From Prevotella sp. (lineage in GTDB: Bacteria > Bacteroidota > Bacteroidia > Bacteroidales > Bacteroidaceae), in NCBI GenBank assembly GCA_017619375.1, contig JAFZSL010000045.1, positions 1 through 64,000 of the forward strand: 64,000 bases of DNA, in the 5' to 3' direction. Below are positions 51,542 to 58,940 of the stretch, one piece after another. Both the position numbers and the translations under genes were made by a program. The notes beneath the pieces are model-generated. The model did no database searches. It saw only the letters and a program-made list of their open reading frames with translations, and was not told where the DNA came from. Numbering within the stretch: position 1 is the stretch's first letter; each line of letters begins with the position of its first letter.

Positions 51542-51675
51542 TGGGAGGTAACGACAATGCCTTGAAGTTATTGAGGTCGTCGATGTTTCGCAAGTACACG
51601 TATATTCAGGCTACCTATAAGGCCGACGGGCAATCTGCCTTCGCCCTCTATGACGCCTGCGCTCCTCCTTCTTAA
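51541..51675 (+). CDS. possible 44-aa protein coupled to cobT
   Basis: A frame starting in the cobT stop (TGATG): MGGNDNALKLLRSSMFRKYT and on to FALYDACAPPS. It could be a remnant of a longer gene or a small protein. No family recognised; low certainty. Confidence 0.3.
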   Translation: MGGNDNALKLLRSSMFRKYTYIQATYKADGQSAFALYDACAPPS

Positions 51676-51681
51676 TGCTTG

Positions 51682-52530
51682 TTATTTTCTGTTGATGAAC
51701 CCCTTGGCCTTTAGCCATTGAAGCATATGGCCGCTCCAATTCTCTGTCGTGGTCTCACCCGTTTGGGGCATCAGTTCGTACGGGCCTTTGCCGTCGCCAT
51801 AGATATGCAGTTCCGCGTTGGCTCCAGCCGACTTCCACTCCATGAACAAGGCCACGAGACCTGCTGCTACGTTGGGATGTTCTGCACGGGTCATGATCAG
51901 CAAGGGTGGGGCATCCTTGGGAACGGTGACAGGCATCAGCGAGGGGCCGAAGTTGGTGCAAAGGAAGTCGGGGCGCTCCATGCCGTCGGCAGACATGGTG
52001 GCGGCAATGGCCACGCCACCACCAGCCGAGAAACCGAGAAAACCGATTCTTTCCTTACTGACATGCCATTCGTCGGCATGCTCCCTCACCATGCGGATGG
52101 CCGCCTTGGCATCCTTTGCGGCAAGTTGGATGATGGAGTCGCCACTTTCATTATGCAACGGATTGGCATCTGCATGTGGAAAAACTTCTGGGTGTGTCAC
52201 ATCCACCATCGGGGGCATGCTCATGCCTTGTGGCATTGGCGCTTTGTTCAAATGGTAGCGCAGGCCAATGGCGGCAATGCCGTGTTCGTTTAGGAAGGAA
52301 GCCATCTTCACCACGTCGCTTTCCCAAGACAACCATCTCATGGCTCCACCAGGGCAAAGAACGACGGCGCATCCGTTGGCCATTTCTTCTTTTGGCAGAT
52401 AGACTTCGATCATTGGTCTGTCCTTCTCGTCTGCCAATGATTCGGCGATGGGTAGTTCGTACTGCTTTTGTGCCAATGCAGCAAATGGCAGGAACAGCAT
52501 GCTGAGTAAAAAGAGTTTTCTCATATTCAT
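51682..52530 (-). CDS. alpha/beta hydrolase, esterase-like with altered triad
   Basis: A 282-residue secreted protein. Signal peptide 1-21 (FAALAQ). The esterase/BD-FAE fold is seen from LCPGGAM (oxyanion loop), the nucleophile elbow GFSAGG with Ser168, and the strand PPLLIMTRAEHPNV. In relatives the last two triad members sit in a D-D-x-x-V motif and a G-G-H-G-F motif; here these read TRAEHPNV and GDGKGPYEL, so the Asp and His seem replaced. Related enzymes remove acetyl groups from xylan. A TATCTTTG -7 element is on the minus strand at 52583-52576. Confidence 0.83.
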   Translation of the reverse strand: MNMRKLFLLSMLFLPFAALAQKQYELPIAESLADEKDRPMIEVYLPKEEMANGCAVVLCPGGAMRWLSWESDVVKMASFLNEHGIAAIGLRYHLNKAPMPQGMSMPPMVDVTHPEVFPHADANPLHNESGDSIIQLAAKDAKAAIRMVREHADEWHVSKERIGFLGFSAGGGVAIAATMSADGMERPDFLCTNFGPSLMPVTVPKDAPPLLIMTRAEHPNVAAGLVALFMEWKSAGANAELHIYGDGKGPYELMPQTGETTTENWSGHMLQWLKAKGFINRK

Positions 52531-52618
52531 GTCCTTTGTCGAAGATTATCAATTCTGGTACGCTAATAATACGCGCAAAGATAACACTTTTTCGGTGAAT
52601 CTTATCAGTGTCACCAAA

Positions 52619-52657
52619 CAAAAACGCTCCACAACCCCGAAAAACGAGGTTGTGGAG
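52619..52657 (-). terminator. terminator of Asn/His-repeat gene
   Basis: CTCCACAACC (52627-52636) and GGTTGTGGAG (52648-52657) form a 10-bp stem; on the minus strand it is followed by CGTTTTTG. Confidence 0.85.
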
Positions 52658-52706
52658 ATATTCGATGCATCATGGTCGCCCATGCTGTATATATAGGAGT
52701 AAGCGT

Positions 52707-53600
52707 TTACCTGCTTCTGCCGAAGGTGCCGCGAGAGGTGCTGCCACTACCGGCCAGGTTGCCCGACGCACGGCTGCCTGTGCGGCTGGGGGCATTGACC
52801 GTCCCGCTGCCGTGGCTGTTGCTGAAGCCGCCCACGGAGGGGTTGTGATTGCCGTTGCCCGAAGTAGTACGATGGCCGCCGCCCGTTGAGGGATTGTTGT
52901 TGTGGTTGCTGTTGCTGTTGGGGCTTCCATTGTTGTGGTTGCCGTTGTGGTTCCAGCCCCCGTTGTTGTGGTTGCTGTTGCCATTGTGGTTTCCATTGTT
53001 GTGGTTGCCGTTGTGGTTCCAGCCCCCGTTGTTGTGGTTGCTGTTGCCATTGTGGTTTCCATTGTTGTGGTTGCCGTTGTGGTTCCAGCCCCCGTTATTG
53101 TGATTTCCGTTGTTATTATGGTTGCCATGGCCCCTGGGAGGGTTGGGCTTGTCGTAGTGGTGTCCGCTGTAGAAACTGCCGCTCCTATGGCTATGGCCAC
53201 CCTTGAAGGTCACGAACACTGCGGGACGGTCGAAGAACATCCTTCCGACACCGTAGCGGCTGTAGATGGAGAAGGTCATGCCGGTGTTGGTCCAGATGAT
53301 GGGACGGTAGAACCACTCGCTGGCCATGAAGCGGTCGTATTGCCAGGTGCTGAGCACATAGCGCAGGTCGCGGTTGCGTACTTCCCACCAGAAACCGAAT
53401 ACGTCGGCGCGGGTATCGATGTTGAGCAGGTAATCGAGGTTGATCTCATACACTGCCTCATATTGTGTTGCTGTGAGTCCGAGCTCGTAGGCCATCTTGT
53501 CAGAAAGATAAAGGGCCTCGTTGCGTGCGGTGTTGTACGGCATTGCTGCGGCGGAGATGGCTATCGCCATCATCATCACCAAGGTCATCATCTTCTTCAT
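52707..53600 (-). CDS. secreted Asn/His-rich repeat protein
   Basis: A 297-residue protein from start 53600 (MKKMMTLVMMMAIAISAAA, a signal peptide). A folded N-terminal domain (about 22-145; YLSDKMAYELGLTATQYEAVYEINLDYLLN) is followed by a low-complexity region with 22-residue repeats built of NHNNGGWNHNGNHNNGN (DNA period 66 bases, about 52930-53100) and a Gly/Ser-rich end. The His/Asn repeats could bind metal; that is inference. It occurs alone, with a terminator at 52619. Confidence 0.8.
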   Translation of the reverse strand: MKKMMTLVMMMAIAISAAAMPYNTARNEALYLSDKMAYELGLTATQYEAVYEINLDYLLNIDTRADVFGFWWEVRNRDLRYVLSTWQYDRFMASEWFYRPIIWTNTGMTFSIYSRYGVGRMFFDRPAVFVTFKGGHSHRSGSFYSGHHYDKPNPPRGHGNHNNNGNHNNGGWNHNGNHNNGNHNGNSNHNNGGWNHNGNHNNGNHNGNSNHNNGGWNHNGNHNNGSPNSNSNHNNNPSTGGGHRTTSGNGNHNPSVGGFSNSHGSGTVNAPSRTGSRASGNLAGSGSTSRGTFGRSR

Positions 53601-53640
53601 ATCTCTTATCTTTTTTGATGGTTGAACTTTTCTTTCTTTT

Positions 53641-53798
53641 TCTAATGGCAAAGGGAGTGCGAACCGAATGCAGAGTCAAGCTTGCTTGCTATGCTGAGGT
53701 GAAGCCTACCTTCGCTTTTTCTAATGGCAAAGGGAGTGCGAACCGAATGCAGAGTCAAGCTTGCTTGCTATGCTGAGGTGAAGCCTACCTTCGCTTTT
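53641..53798. repeat. 79-bp perfect tandem duplication
   Basis: TCTAATGGCAAAGGGAGTGC starts at 53641 and again at 53720; the two 79-base units are identical. They lie in the leader of the Asn/His-repeat gene, between its start codon and a likely promoter at 53806. Confidence 0.92.
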
Positions 53799-53805
53799 TC
53801 TACTG

Positions 53806-53836
53806 CAAAATTAAGGCTAAATTCACGTCTATGAAA
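53806..53836 (-). promoter_or_regulatory. candidate promoter of Asn/His-repeat gene
   Basis: Minus strand: TAATTTTG (53813-53806) with TTTC (53836-53833) at 19-base spacing, one mismatch in the -33. It implies a leader of about 200 bases containing the 79-bp duplication. Confidence 0.6.
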
Positions 53837-53955
53837 GGGATTAATCCTAAACTGAAATGGTGGCTTCCCTATATGTAAGTAGGAAAACCACCCTTCGAGT
53901 GGGGAAAACTTCATAGATAGCGCGGGCTTCCCCCACATTGTATCAAGGTTGAAAT

Positions 53956-54030
53956 GTCTACGGTCTCATAGAATTCAAAGGATTCGAAGGTGAGTCCTTG
54001 TTGTCCTTAAAGTCCTAATAGTCCGTAGAC
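53956..54030. repeat. foldback element, GTCTACGGAC family (copy D)
   Basis: GTCTACGGTC (53956-53965) to GTCCGTAGAC (54021-54030), 75 bases, with inner AGTCCT/AGGATT-like pairing. Non-coding. Confidence 0.75.
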
Positions 54031-54092
54031 TCTAAGATAAGTCTTGATAATCCTATAAGTCCGACGACTACAACATATGCACCATGCCCTGC

Positions 54093-54494
54093 TTAGAACC
54101 ATGCGTCATAATGATGTTTGATGCCTTTTGAGTCGCACCACTCTCTGATTTTTGATACAGCGTTGGATTTCTCTTTGTGAAAACGTTTGTACATCTCTTC
54201 CACCAAGTCCCTGCCACTTTTCGCGCCCGTTCTGAGCATGAGAAGTTTCGTGTTCTCAGCGTCGAAGTAATCGATATGCTCCACAAAGCCGTCACGGTTA
54301 TATTCGTATTCCATTTTACTACCCCAATAGAGGTGATGGACGGAACATTTGCCATTGTCATAGACGAAGAAGATTTCTTCGCCAACCTTTTTGTTGTTCT
54401 CATAGAGAACCACAGTGTAGTGTTCATATTTTGGCTTGTAGCCGTAGTATTTTCGTCCCATATGCGTTGTTGATATTATTTTTATGTTAGACAA
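54093..54494 (-). CDS. hypothetical protein, 133 aa
   Basis: Not recognised. A soluble protein rich in Tyr, His and Lys, with a beta-rich first half (KYYGYKPKYEHYTVVLYENN, EEIFFVYDNGKCSVHHLYWG, MEYEYNRDGFVEHIDYFDAE) resembling a small repeat of toxin- or MORN-like strands, and a helical C-terminus. Start at 54494 or 54461. Lower confidence than its neighbours because it stands alone between repeats. Confidence 0.55.
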   Translation of the reverse strand: MSNIKIISTTHMGRKYYGYKPKYEHYTVVLYENNKKVGEEIFFVYDNGKCSVHHLYWGSKMEYEYNRDGFVEHIDYFDAENTKLLMLRTGAKSGRDLVEEMYKRFHKEKSNAVSKIREWCDSKGIKHHYDAWF

Positions 54495-54767
54495 TGTCTC
54501 TTATTCTTATATATGTTTCCATTCCTAAGAATATATCATTCTCACCCATTTATTTTTCATCATTTATGTCTGGTAATTGTAGGAAAAAGATACAAATGTC
54601 CGGCGTGGCAAGAGTTTGTGCCACGCAACCCTGCCTCATGTCTTCAAGATGGCTTTAGGCCGGATGAACGGCTTGCTTCATGAGGTTGTTAAAATGGGCG
54701 TTTTCTTCTTCGTATGATTTGGAAAAAACACGAAAATTAGAATTTTTGAAAAAAATACAGCGAAAAA
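54495..54767. other. AT-rich spacer
   Basis: No gene or clear element is seen before the tRNA promoter. Confidence 0.5.
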
Positions 54768-54799
54768 TTTGCATAGAATAAAAATTTGCTCTAACTTTG
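54768..54799 (+). promoter_or_regulatory. promoter of tRNA operon
   Basis: TTTG (54768-54771), 20 bases, TAACTTTG (54792-54799). Full match, about 45 bases before the tRNA-Ser. Confidence 0.82.
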
Positions 54800-54844
54800 C
54801 ACCGCATTTGAGAGAAAATGCTGCGGTAAAGGTCAACCGGTATT

Positions 54845-54931
54845 GGAAGTTTGGGTGAGTGGCTGAAACCAGCAGTTTGCTAAACTGCCGTACGGGTTAC
54901 CGTACCGGGGGTTCGAATCCCCCAGCTTCCG
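54845..54931 (+). tRNA. tRNA-Ser (GCT)
   Basis: An 87-base tRNA with a long variable arm. Acceptor GGAAGTT (54845-54851) pairs with AGCTTCC; the anticodon stem GCAGT/ACTGC holds loop TTGCTAA with anticodon GCT at 54879-54881; T-arm GGGGGTTCGAATCCCCC. Reads AGC/AGU. No CCA is encoded. Confidence 0.95.
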
Positions 54932-54965
54932 CAAGCGTAATTATGAGGTCGGCAAAATGACATAA

Positions 54966-55040
54966 GCTGGATTCATCTAATGGTTAGGATACAAGATTCT
55001 CAATCTTGGCATAGGGGTTCGATTCCCCTATCCAGTACCA
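54966..55040 (+). tRNA. tRNA-Glu (CTC)
   Basis: Acceptor GCTGGAT pairs with ATCCAGT (first pair G-U); anticodon stem CAAGA/TCTTG with loop TTCTCAA, anticodon CTC at 54999-55001; T-arm AGGGGTTCGATTCCCCT. The CCA end is encoded (55038-55040). Co-transcribed with tRNA-Ser. Confidence 0.92.
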
Positions 55041-55041
55041 A

Positions 55042-55080
55042 AAACCCTTGTAAGTCAATGACTTGCAAGGGTTTCTTCTT
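55042..55080 (+). terminator. terminator of tRNA operon
   Basis: AAACCCTTGTAAGT (55042-55055) pairs with ACTTGCAAGGGTTT (55061-55074) with one G-U, then CTTCTT. Confidence 0.85.
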
Positions 55081-55204
55081 ATATGGAACATCTAGTACCT
55101 TCATGGTGGACCCTCGCCAACCCCTCCGAGGGAAGGCCGTACCCCGTTCTCGTCCAACCCGTCTGACTTTTGAAGTATAATCAGTGTTTTTTACGCATTT
55201 TTAC

Positions 55205-55251
55205 AATAAGAAAGGTGCGGAAGCATTAGGCCTTCCGCACCTTGTCTTATT
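55205..55251. terminator. hairpin after PspC gene
   Basis: AAGGTGCGGAAG (55212-55223) and CTTCCGCACCTT (55232-55243) form a 12-bp stem extended by AATAAG/CTTATT. It ends the minus-strand PspC operon. Confidence 0.8.
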
Positions 55252-55290
55252 CCAGATGAAGGCTTATTTATGCAAGGTTTATAGCCTCTT

Positions 55291-56946
55291 TCATTTGTTG
55301 CTTGAGATTTTCACCTTGGCGATGTCCACCTCGGTACTGTTCCAAGGTGCGTTGCGAAGACCTTTGTCATTGCTGATGCCATATTTCACCTTGTCTTGTT
55401 GCGAGACATTGAATGTGCCTTCCACATGAGTCCAGTGAGCACTATGGTCGTCACTGTCGATGACCACCTCTTCGTCCTCATCGCTGAATTCGTTTGTCAC
55501 CTCTTGTATTTCCTTCAGGGGAGGAACGTCCACACGCAGCGTGTCCTTCCCTTGGTTGTAAACCACATAGAGGGCGTTGCCTTCTCCGTCGCTTCTGACA
55601 TATGCCTCCACCTTGTAGGAGCCTGGACGGAGGTCGCTTTCCTGATTCAAGTTGTAAAGCATCTTGTTGGGGTTCATGGACTCAAGATGAATGAAATTGC
55701 CTTCGCCAGTAGGCAACATTCCATATTGGTCGAGATACTTGTTCACGTTTTCTAGTGTCTCCACCTTCCATCCTTCACGATCGAGGGTTTCCCACACAAA
55801 TTTTGGCAGGTAAATGCCATTGCGGGTGTGTTGGCTTTTCTCATGTTTCTCGTATGCCTTTCCGGCTATCGTACCTCCTTTGATCACCGCTCCCATGAAG
55901 ACGCCGATGGAGGCCATCCACAACAAGATGAGCAGCACCTTTGCAGTCGTTGGCATATGGCTCCCGTCTTTGCTCTTGAACATCAGTCTTGTCAATGCAA
56001 ACAAAGGGATGCCAACCATCAGCAACGCACTTGCGACAGCGGCTATCATCAAACCTTTAGGCACTATGTTGACGCTGATTTCAAAAGGAAGGCCGATGAT
56101 CTCCAGACCGCCGAAAAGGCCGGCAGTGGCAACGCCGAACATGGCGGCGAGTATGGCAAACAAGATGATGCATAGGATGAACAGGAGGAATCCGCCAAAA
56201 CAGAACATCACGAATCTGGCGATGGCGGAGAAACAACCACGAGCCGTGTCGCGATGCTGAGGGTTGTTGACAAATTGGCTGGCACTGTTCAACCCGCGCA
56301 TCATCTCTTCGTTGATGGCCTTTGCAGAAACAGGTTTCCCATACATGCGGAGCCTGTCTTCAGGAGTGATGGCTTCTGGTATGAGCACCCATGCCACGAG
56401 GTAGATGATGGCGAAGGTTGAGAATGATAGAATGGCGAGAAGCACCATCAGAACGCGTGGCAGGAGAGGGTCCTTGATGCCTAAGTAGTGGCTGATGCCC
56501 GACATCACGCCGCCGAGAATCTTGTCCTCGGTGTCGCGGAACAGCTTGCGGGTGCCGGGGTCGGAGGCGGTGCTGAAGGCGGAGGCGCTTTCTTGCCTCT
56601 CTTCTTCAGAACCTGCTGTGGCTCCGGTGCCGGAAGGAGTGTCGTTGCTTGTATCGGTGTGGGAGGAGGAGTCGTTGACATCGCCTTCGTCCATCTCCTG
56701 GGGGTCGCCGATGCGGTTGATGATTTCTTTCACATGGTCTATCGTGATGGCGAGCACGCCTTGCGACTGCAATTCGCTCATCAGTTCGGCCACGCGGTGC
56801 TCAACGTCGTCGGCAATCTCTTCACCGCCCTCGCGGCTGCCATAATAGCGCCGCATGTTGTCGTTGTATTTCTGGAGCAGTTCGTATGCGTCTTCATCGA
56901 TGTGATAAAGCGTGCCGAATATGTTGATGGTGATGTTCCTTTTCAT
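55291..56946 (-). CDS. PspC-domain membrane protein
   Basis: A 551-residue inner-membrane protein. A cytoplasmic N-terminus (MKRNITINIFGTLYHIDEDA..., about 1-125) with a Ser/Thr/Glu-rich linker precedes the PspC domain (130-195: RKLFRDTEDKILGGVMSGISHYLGIKDPLLPRVLMVLL), then further transmembrane segments (about 240-275, 290-320, 330-360) and a large C-terminal extracytoplasmic beta domain. PspC proteins sense envelope stress. It follows the PadR gene by 77 bases, the common Bacteroidetes pair. Confidence 0.92.
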   Translation of the reverse strand: MKRNITINIFGTLYHIDEDAYELLQKYNDNMRRYYGSREGGEEIADDVEHRVAELMSELQSQGVLAITIDHVKEIINRIGDPQEMDEGDVNDSSSHTDTSNDTPSGTGATAGSEEERQESASAFSTASDPGTRKLFRDTEDKILGGVMSGISHYLGIKDPLLPRVLMVLLAILSFSTFAIIYLVAWVLIPEAITPEDRLRMYGKPVSAKAINEEMMRGLNSASQFVNNPQHRDTARGCFSAIARFVMFCFGGFLLFILCIILFAILAAMFGVATAGLFGGLEIIGLPFEISVNIVPKGLMIAAVASALLMVGIPLFALTRLMFKSKDGSHMPTTAKVLLILLWMASIGVFMGAVIKGGTIAGKAYEKHEKSQHTRNGIYLPKFVWETLDREGWKVETLENVNKYLDQYGMLPTGEGNFIHLESMNPNKMLYNLNQESDLRPGSYKVEAYVRSDGEGNALYVVYNQGKDTLRVDVPPLKEIQEVTNEFSDEDEEVVIDSDDHSAHWTHVEGTFNVSQQDKVKYGISNDKGLRNAPWNSTEVDIAKVKISSNK

Positions 56947-57023
56947 TGGGTTTCCTTTCTTCTTTTTTTTGTGAATGGTTTTGTAATAGGCATGGCTGGA
57001 TGGTGTCGCAGCCTTCAGGGTGG

Positions 57024-57350
57024 TCAGATTCCTTTCAGTACTTCTATCGTGCGAGTGAGGGCCGACCAGGTGGCATCCATCTCGTTCAAGGCATGCGAGC
57101 CTTCAGCGGTCAGGGCGTAATATTTGCGTGGAGGACCTTGAAACGACTCTTGCCATTCGTAGCTCAAGAGAGACTCCTTTTTCAAGCGCGACAGCAAAGG
57201 ATAGAGCGTACCTTCCACGACTATCAAGTCGGCTTCCTTCAACTGCTTGATGATGTCATTGGCATAGGAGGGTTGCCGGCGCAATAGAAGCAGGACACAG
57301 TACTCGAGCATCCCCTTCCGCATCTGTGATTTTGCGTTGTCTATGTTCAT
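57024..57350 (-). CDS. PadR-family transcriptional regulator
   Basis: A 108-residue winged-helix protein of the PadR family. Seen: MRKGMLEYCVLLLLRRQPSY, YANDIIKQLKEADLIVVEGTLYPLLSRLKKESLL and RKYYALTAEGSHALNEM. PadR proteins usually repress their own operon; here it lies before the PspC gene. A repeated TAGTAC sequence overlaps the promoter upstream (57432-57455). Confidence 0.95.
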   Translation of the reverse strand: MNIDNAKSQMRKGMLEYCVLLLLRRQPSYANDIIKQLKEADLIVVEGTLYPLLSRLKKESLLSYEWQESFQGPPRKYYALTAEGSHALNEMDATWSALTRTIEVLKGI

Positions 57351-57414
57351 GATGGTTACATTTATATAATGAGTCCTTTTGTCACTTGGAGCTGGCCATT
57401 CTCCTTCGACGATG

Positions 57415-57455
57415 CAAATATAATACGTTTTATAGTACCTTGCAATACATAGTAC
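57415..57455 (-). promoter_or_regulatory. padR promoter with candidate operator
   Basis: TATATTTG (minus strand 57422-57415) is the -7 element. In the -33 area two TAGTAC copies (57432-57437 and 57450-57455), the second within AGTACT, are spaced by 12 bases. Their place suggests PadR binding and self-repression. Confidence 0.55.
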
Positions 57456-57652
57456 TTGAAAAATGAATAAAATTAACAGGATTTAACGTTTTATGGTGTC
57501 AGGACAATCTCACCAACTCGCGATACTCGTACCGTTCGCCACGTGGCGTTTTGCAGCCAGAACATTCTTGGCGATGATGCAACCGAAAGTGCTTGCTCCG
57601 TCCATGTCCGTATGACGCCAAGAGGTCGTGTGTAACAAAAACGCCAAGTTAT
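57456..57652. other. spacer between padR and sbcD
   Basis: No gene or repeat is seen; a few short frames are not supported. Confidence 0.4.
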
Positions 57653-57683
57653 TTGGATAATTCAATTTTTTTTCGTATATTTG
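57653..57683 (+). promoter_or_regulatory. promoter of sbcDC operon
   Basis: TTTG (57653-57656), 19 bases, TATATTTG (57676-57683). Full match; leader of about 60 bases. Confidence 0.82.
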
Positions 57684-57749
57684 TATACTGATAAGATAAT
57701 CTACAACACATAACATATTATATTAATAGAAACTCAAAGAACAAGCACA

Positions 57750-58940
57750 ATGAAAATTCTTCATACCAGCGATTGGCACCTGGGCCATGAACATTACAAC
57801 TACAACCGACAAGACGAATTCGAAGATTTTTTTCTTCAGTTGCGCGACATTGTGAGGCGAGAGCAGCCCGATGCCATGTTGGTGTCTGGCGACATCTACC
57901 ATTCTTCCATTCCGATCATATCCACACAGACCATGTATGTAGAGGCCATCCTGGATATCCACGAGGCGTGTCCCGAGATGGAGATCATCGTCACGGCAGG
58001 CAATCACGACAGTGCGTCAAGGCTGGAAGTGGATCGCTTGTTGTGGGACCATTTCCGGGTGCGGGTCGTGGGCAATCTTGTGCGAACACCCGATGGCGTG
58101 GATCTCGACCGCCATGTGTTCGTCATCCCGGGAAAGGGCATCGTGGCTGCAGTGCCACATGTATTCAAACAAAACTTCCCGCCTTCCACCGACCCGTCTG
58201 TTGACCGCCAGGAGGCTTTCTATCATGCGCTCATGCAACATGTGGAGGAAAGGAACACCGACGGCCTGCCCGTGGTGTTGATGGCCCACCTCGCCGTCAA
58301 GGACATGAAGGATGGTAACTCGCCTGACGAAGCCGGAGGAATGGAGTTCGAACCGCTCGACATCCTGGGTGAAGGATATGACTACGCTGCGTTGGGACAC
58401 ATTCACCACCCACGGTTCATCTCCAAGGAAAGCAAAAAGGCGAGATACTGCGGCTCGCCCCTTGCCATCACGTTCCGGGAAAGTTATGAACACTCCGTCA
58501 CCATCGCACAGGTGGAGCACGGGAAGGAGCCTGTCGTGGACATCATACCCTTGCATCTCATGAGACCCGTGCGGACCATACCCGACGAACCGGTCACGTT
58601 CGAGGAGGCCATTGAAATCTTGAAGGCCCACGATGAAAACGATGCATCATACATCCAACTCAATGTCAGGTCCAACAACGGATTGCCTGTTGACTGTAAC
58701 GAAAGGGCGCTGAAGGCAGTTACGGGAAAGAGATGCAGGTTCTGCACTTTCCATCTTTTAGACGAGCGTGACAATGCCACAAAACTCCAGCAAATAGATG
58801 TCACTCCGGAGGAGTTCATGGAGATGACACCGATGGAGGTGGCAAAAAGATACCTTGAGAGTAAGGGACTGCCAACCGACGACTACCTGAGACTACTGAA
58901 GATGACTCTCGATACAATTTTAAAAGAGAAAGCACAATGA
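57750..58940 (+). CDS. sbcD: exonuclease SbcCD subunit D
   Basis: A 396-residue Mre11-type nuclease. Metal-binding motifs: DWHLG (8-12), GDIYH, GNHDS and the later LMAHLAV and ALGHIHHP. The C-terminal capping domain (about 270-396) is typical. It forms the SbcCD complex with the next gene product and cleaves hairpins and DNA ends. It overlaps sbcC by four bases (ATGA). Length is usual. Confidence 0.96.
   Translation: MKILHTSDWHLGHEHYNYNRQDEFEDFFLQLRDIVRREQPDAMLVSGDIYHSSIPIISTQTMYVEAILDIHEACPEMEIIVTAGNHDSASRLEVDRLLWDHFRVRVVGNLVRTPDGVDLDRHVFVIPGKGIVAAVPHVFKQNFPPSTDPSVDRQEAFYHALMQHVEERNTDGLPVVLMAHLAVKDMKDGNSPDEAGGMEFEPLDILGEGYDYAALGHIHHPRFISKESKKARYCGSPLAITFRESYEHSVTIAQVEHGKEPVVDIIPLHLMRPVRTIPDEPVTFEEAIEILKAHDENDASYIQLNVRSNNGLPVDCNERALKAVTGKRCRFCTFHLLDERDNATKLQQIDVTPEEFMEMTPMEVAKRYLESKGLPTDDYLRLLKMTLDTILKEKAQ

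Noticed and set aside
52886-53206. Cys- and Val-rich plus-strand frames over the Asn/His repeats
   Set aside because: They are the opposite reading of a simple repeat; the minus-strand frame has a signal peptide, a folded domain and a terminator.
54980-55180. 66-codon frame over the second tRNA
   Set aside because: It overlaps tRNA-Glu and the terminator.
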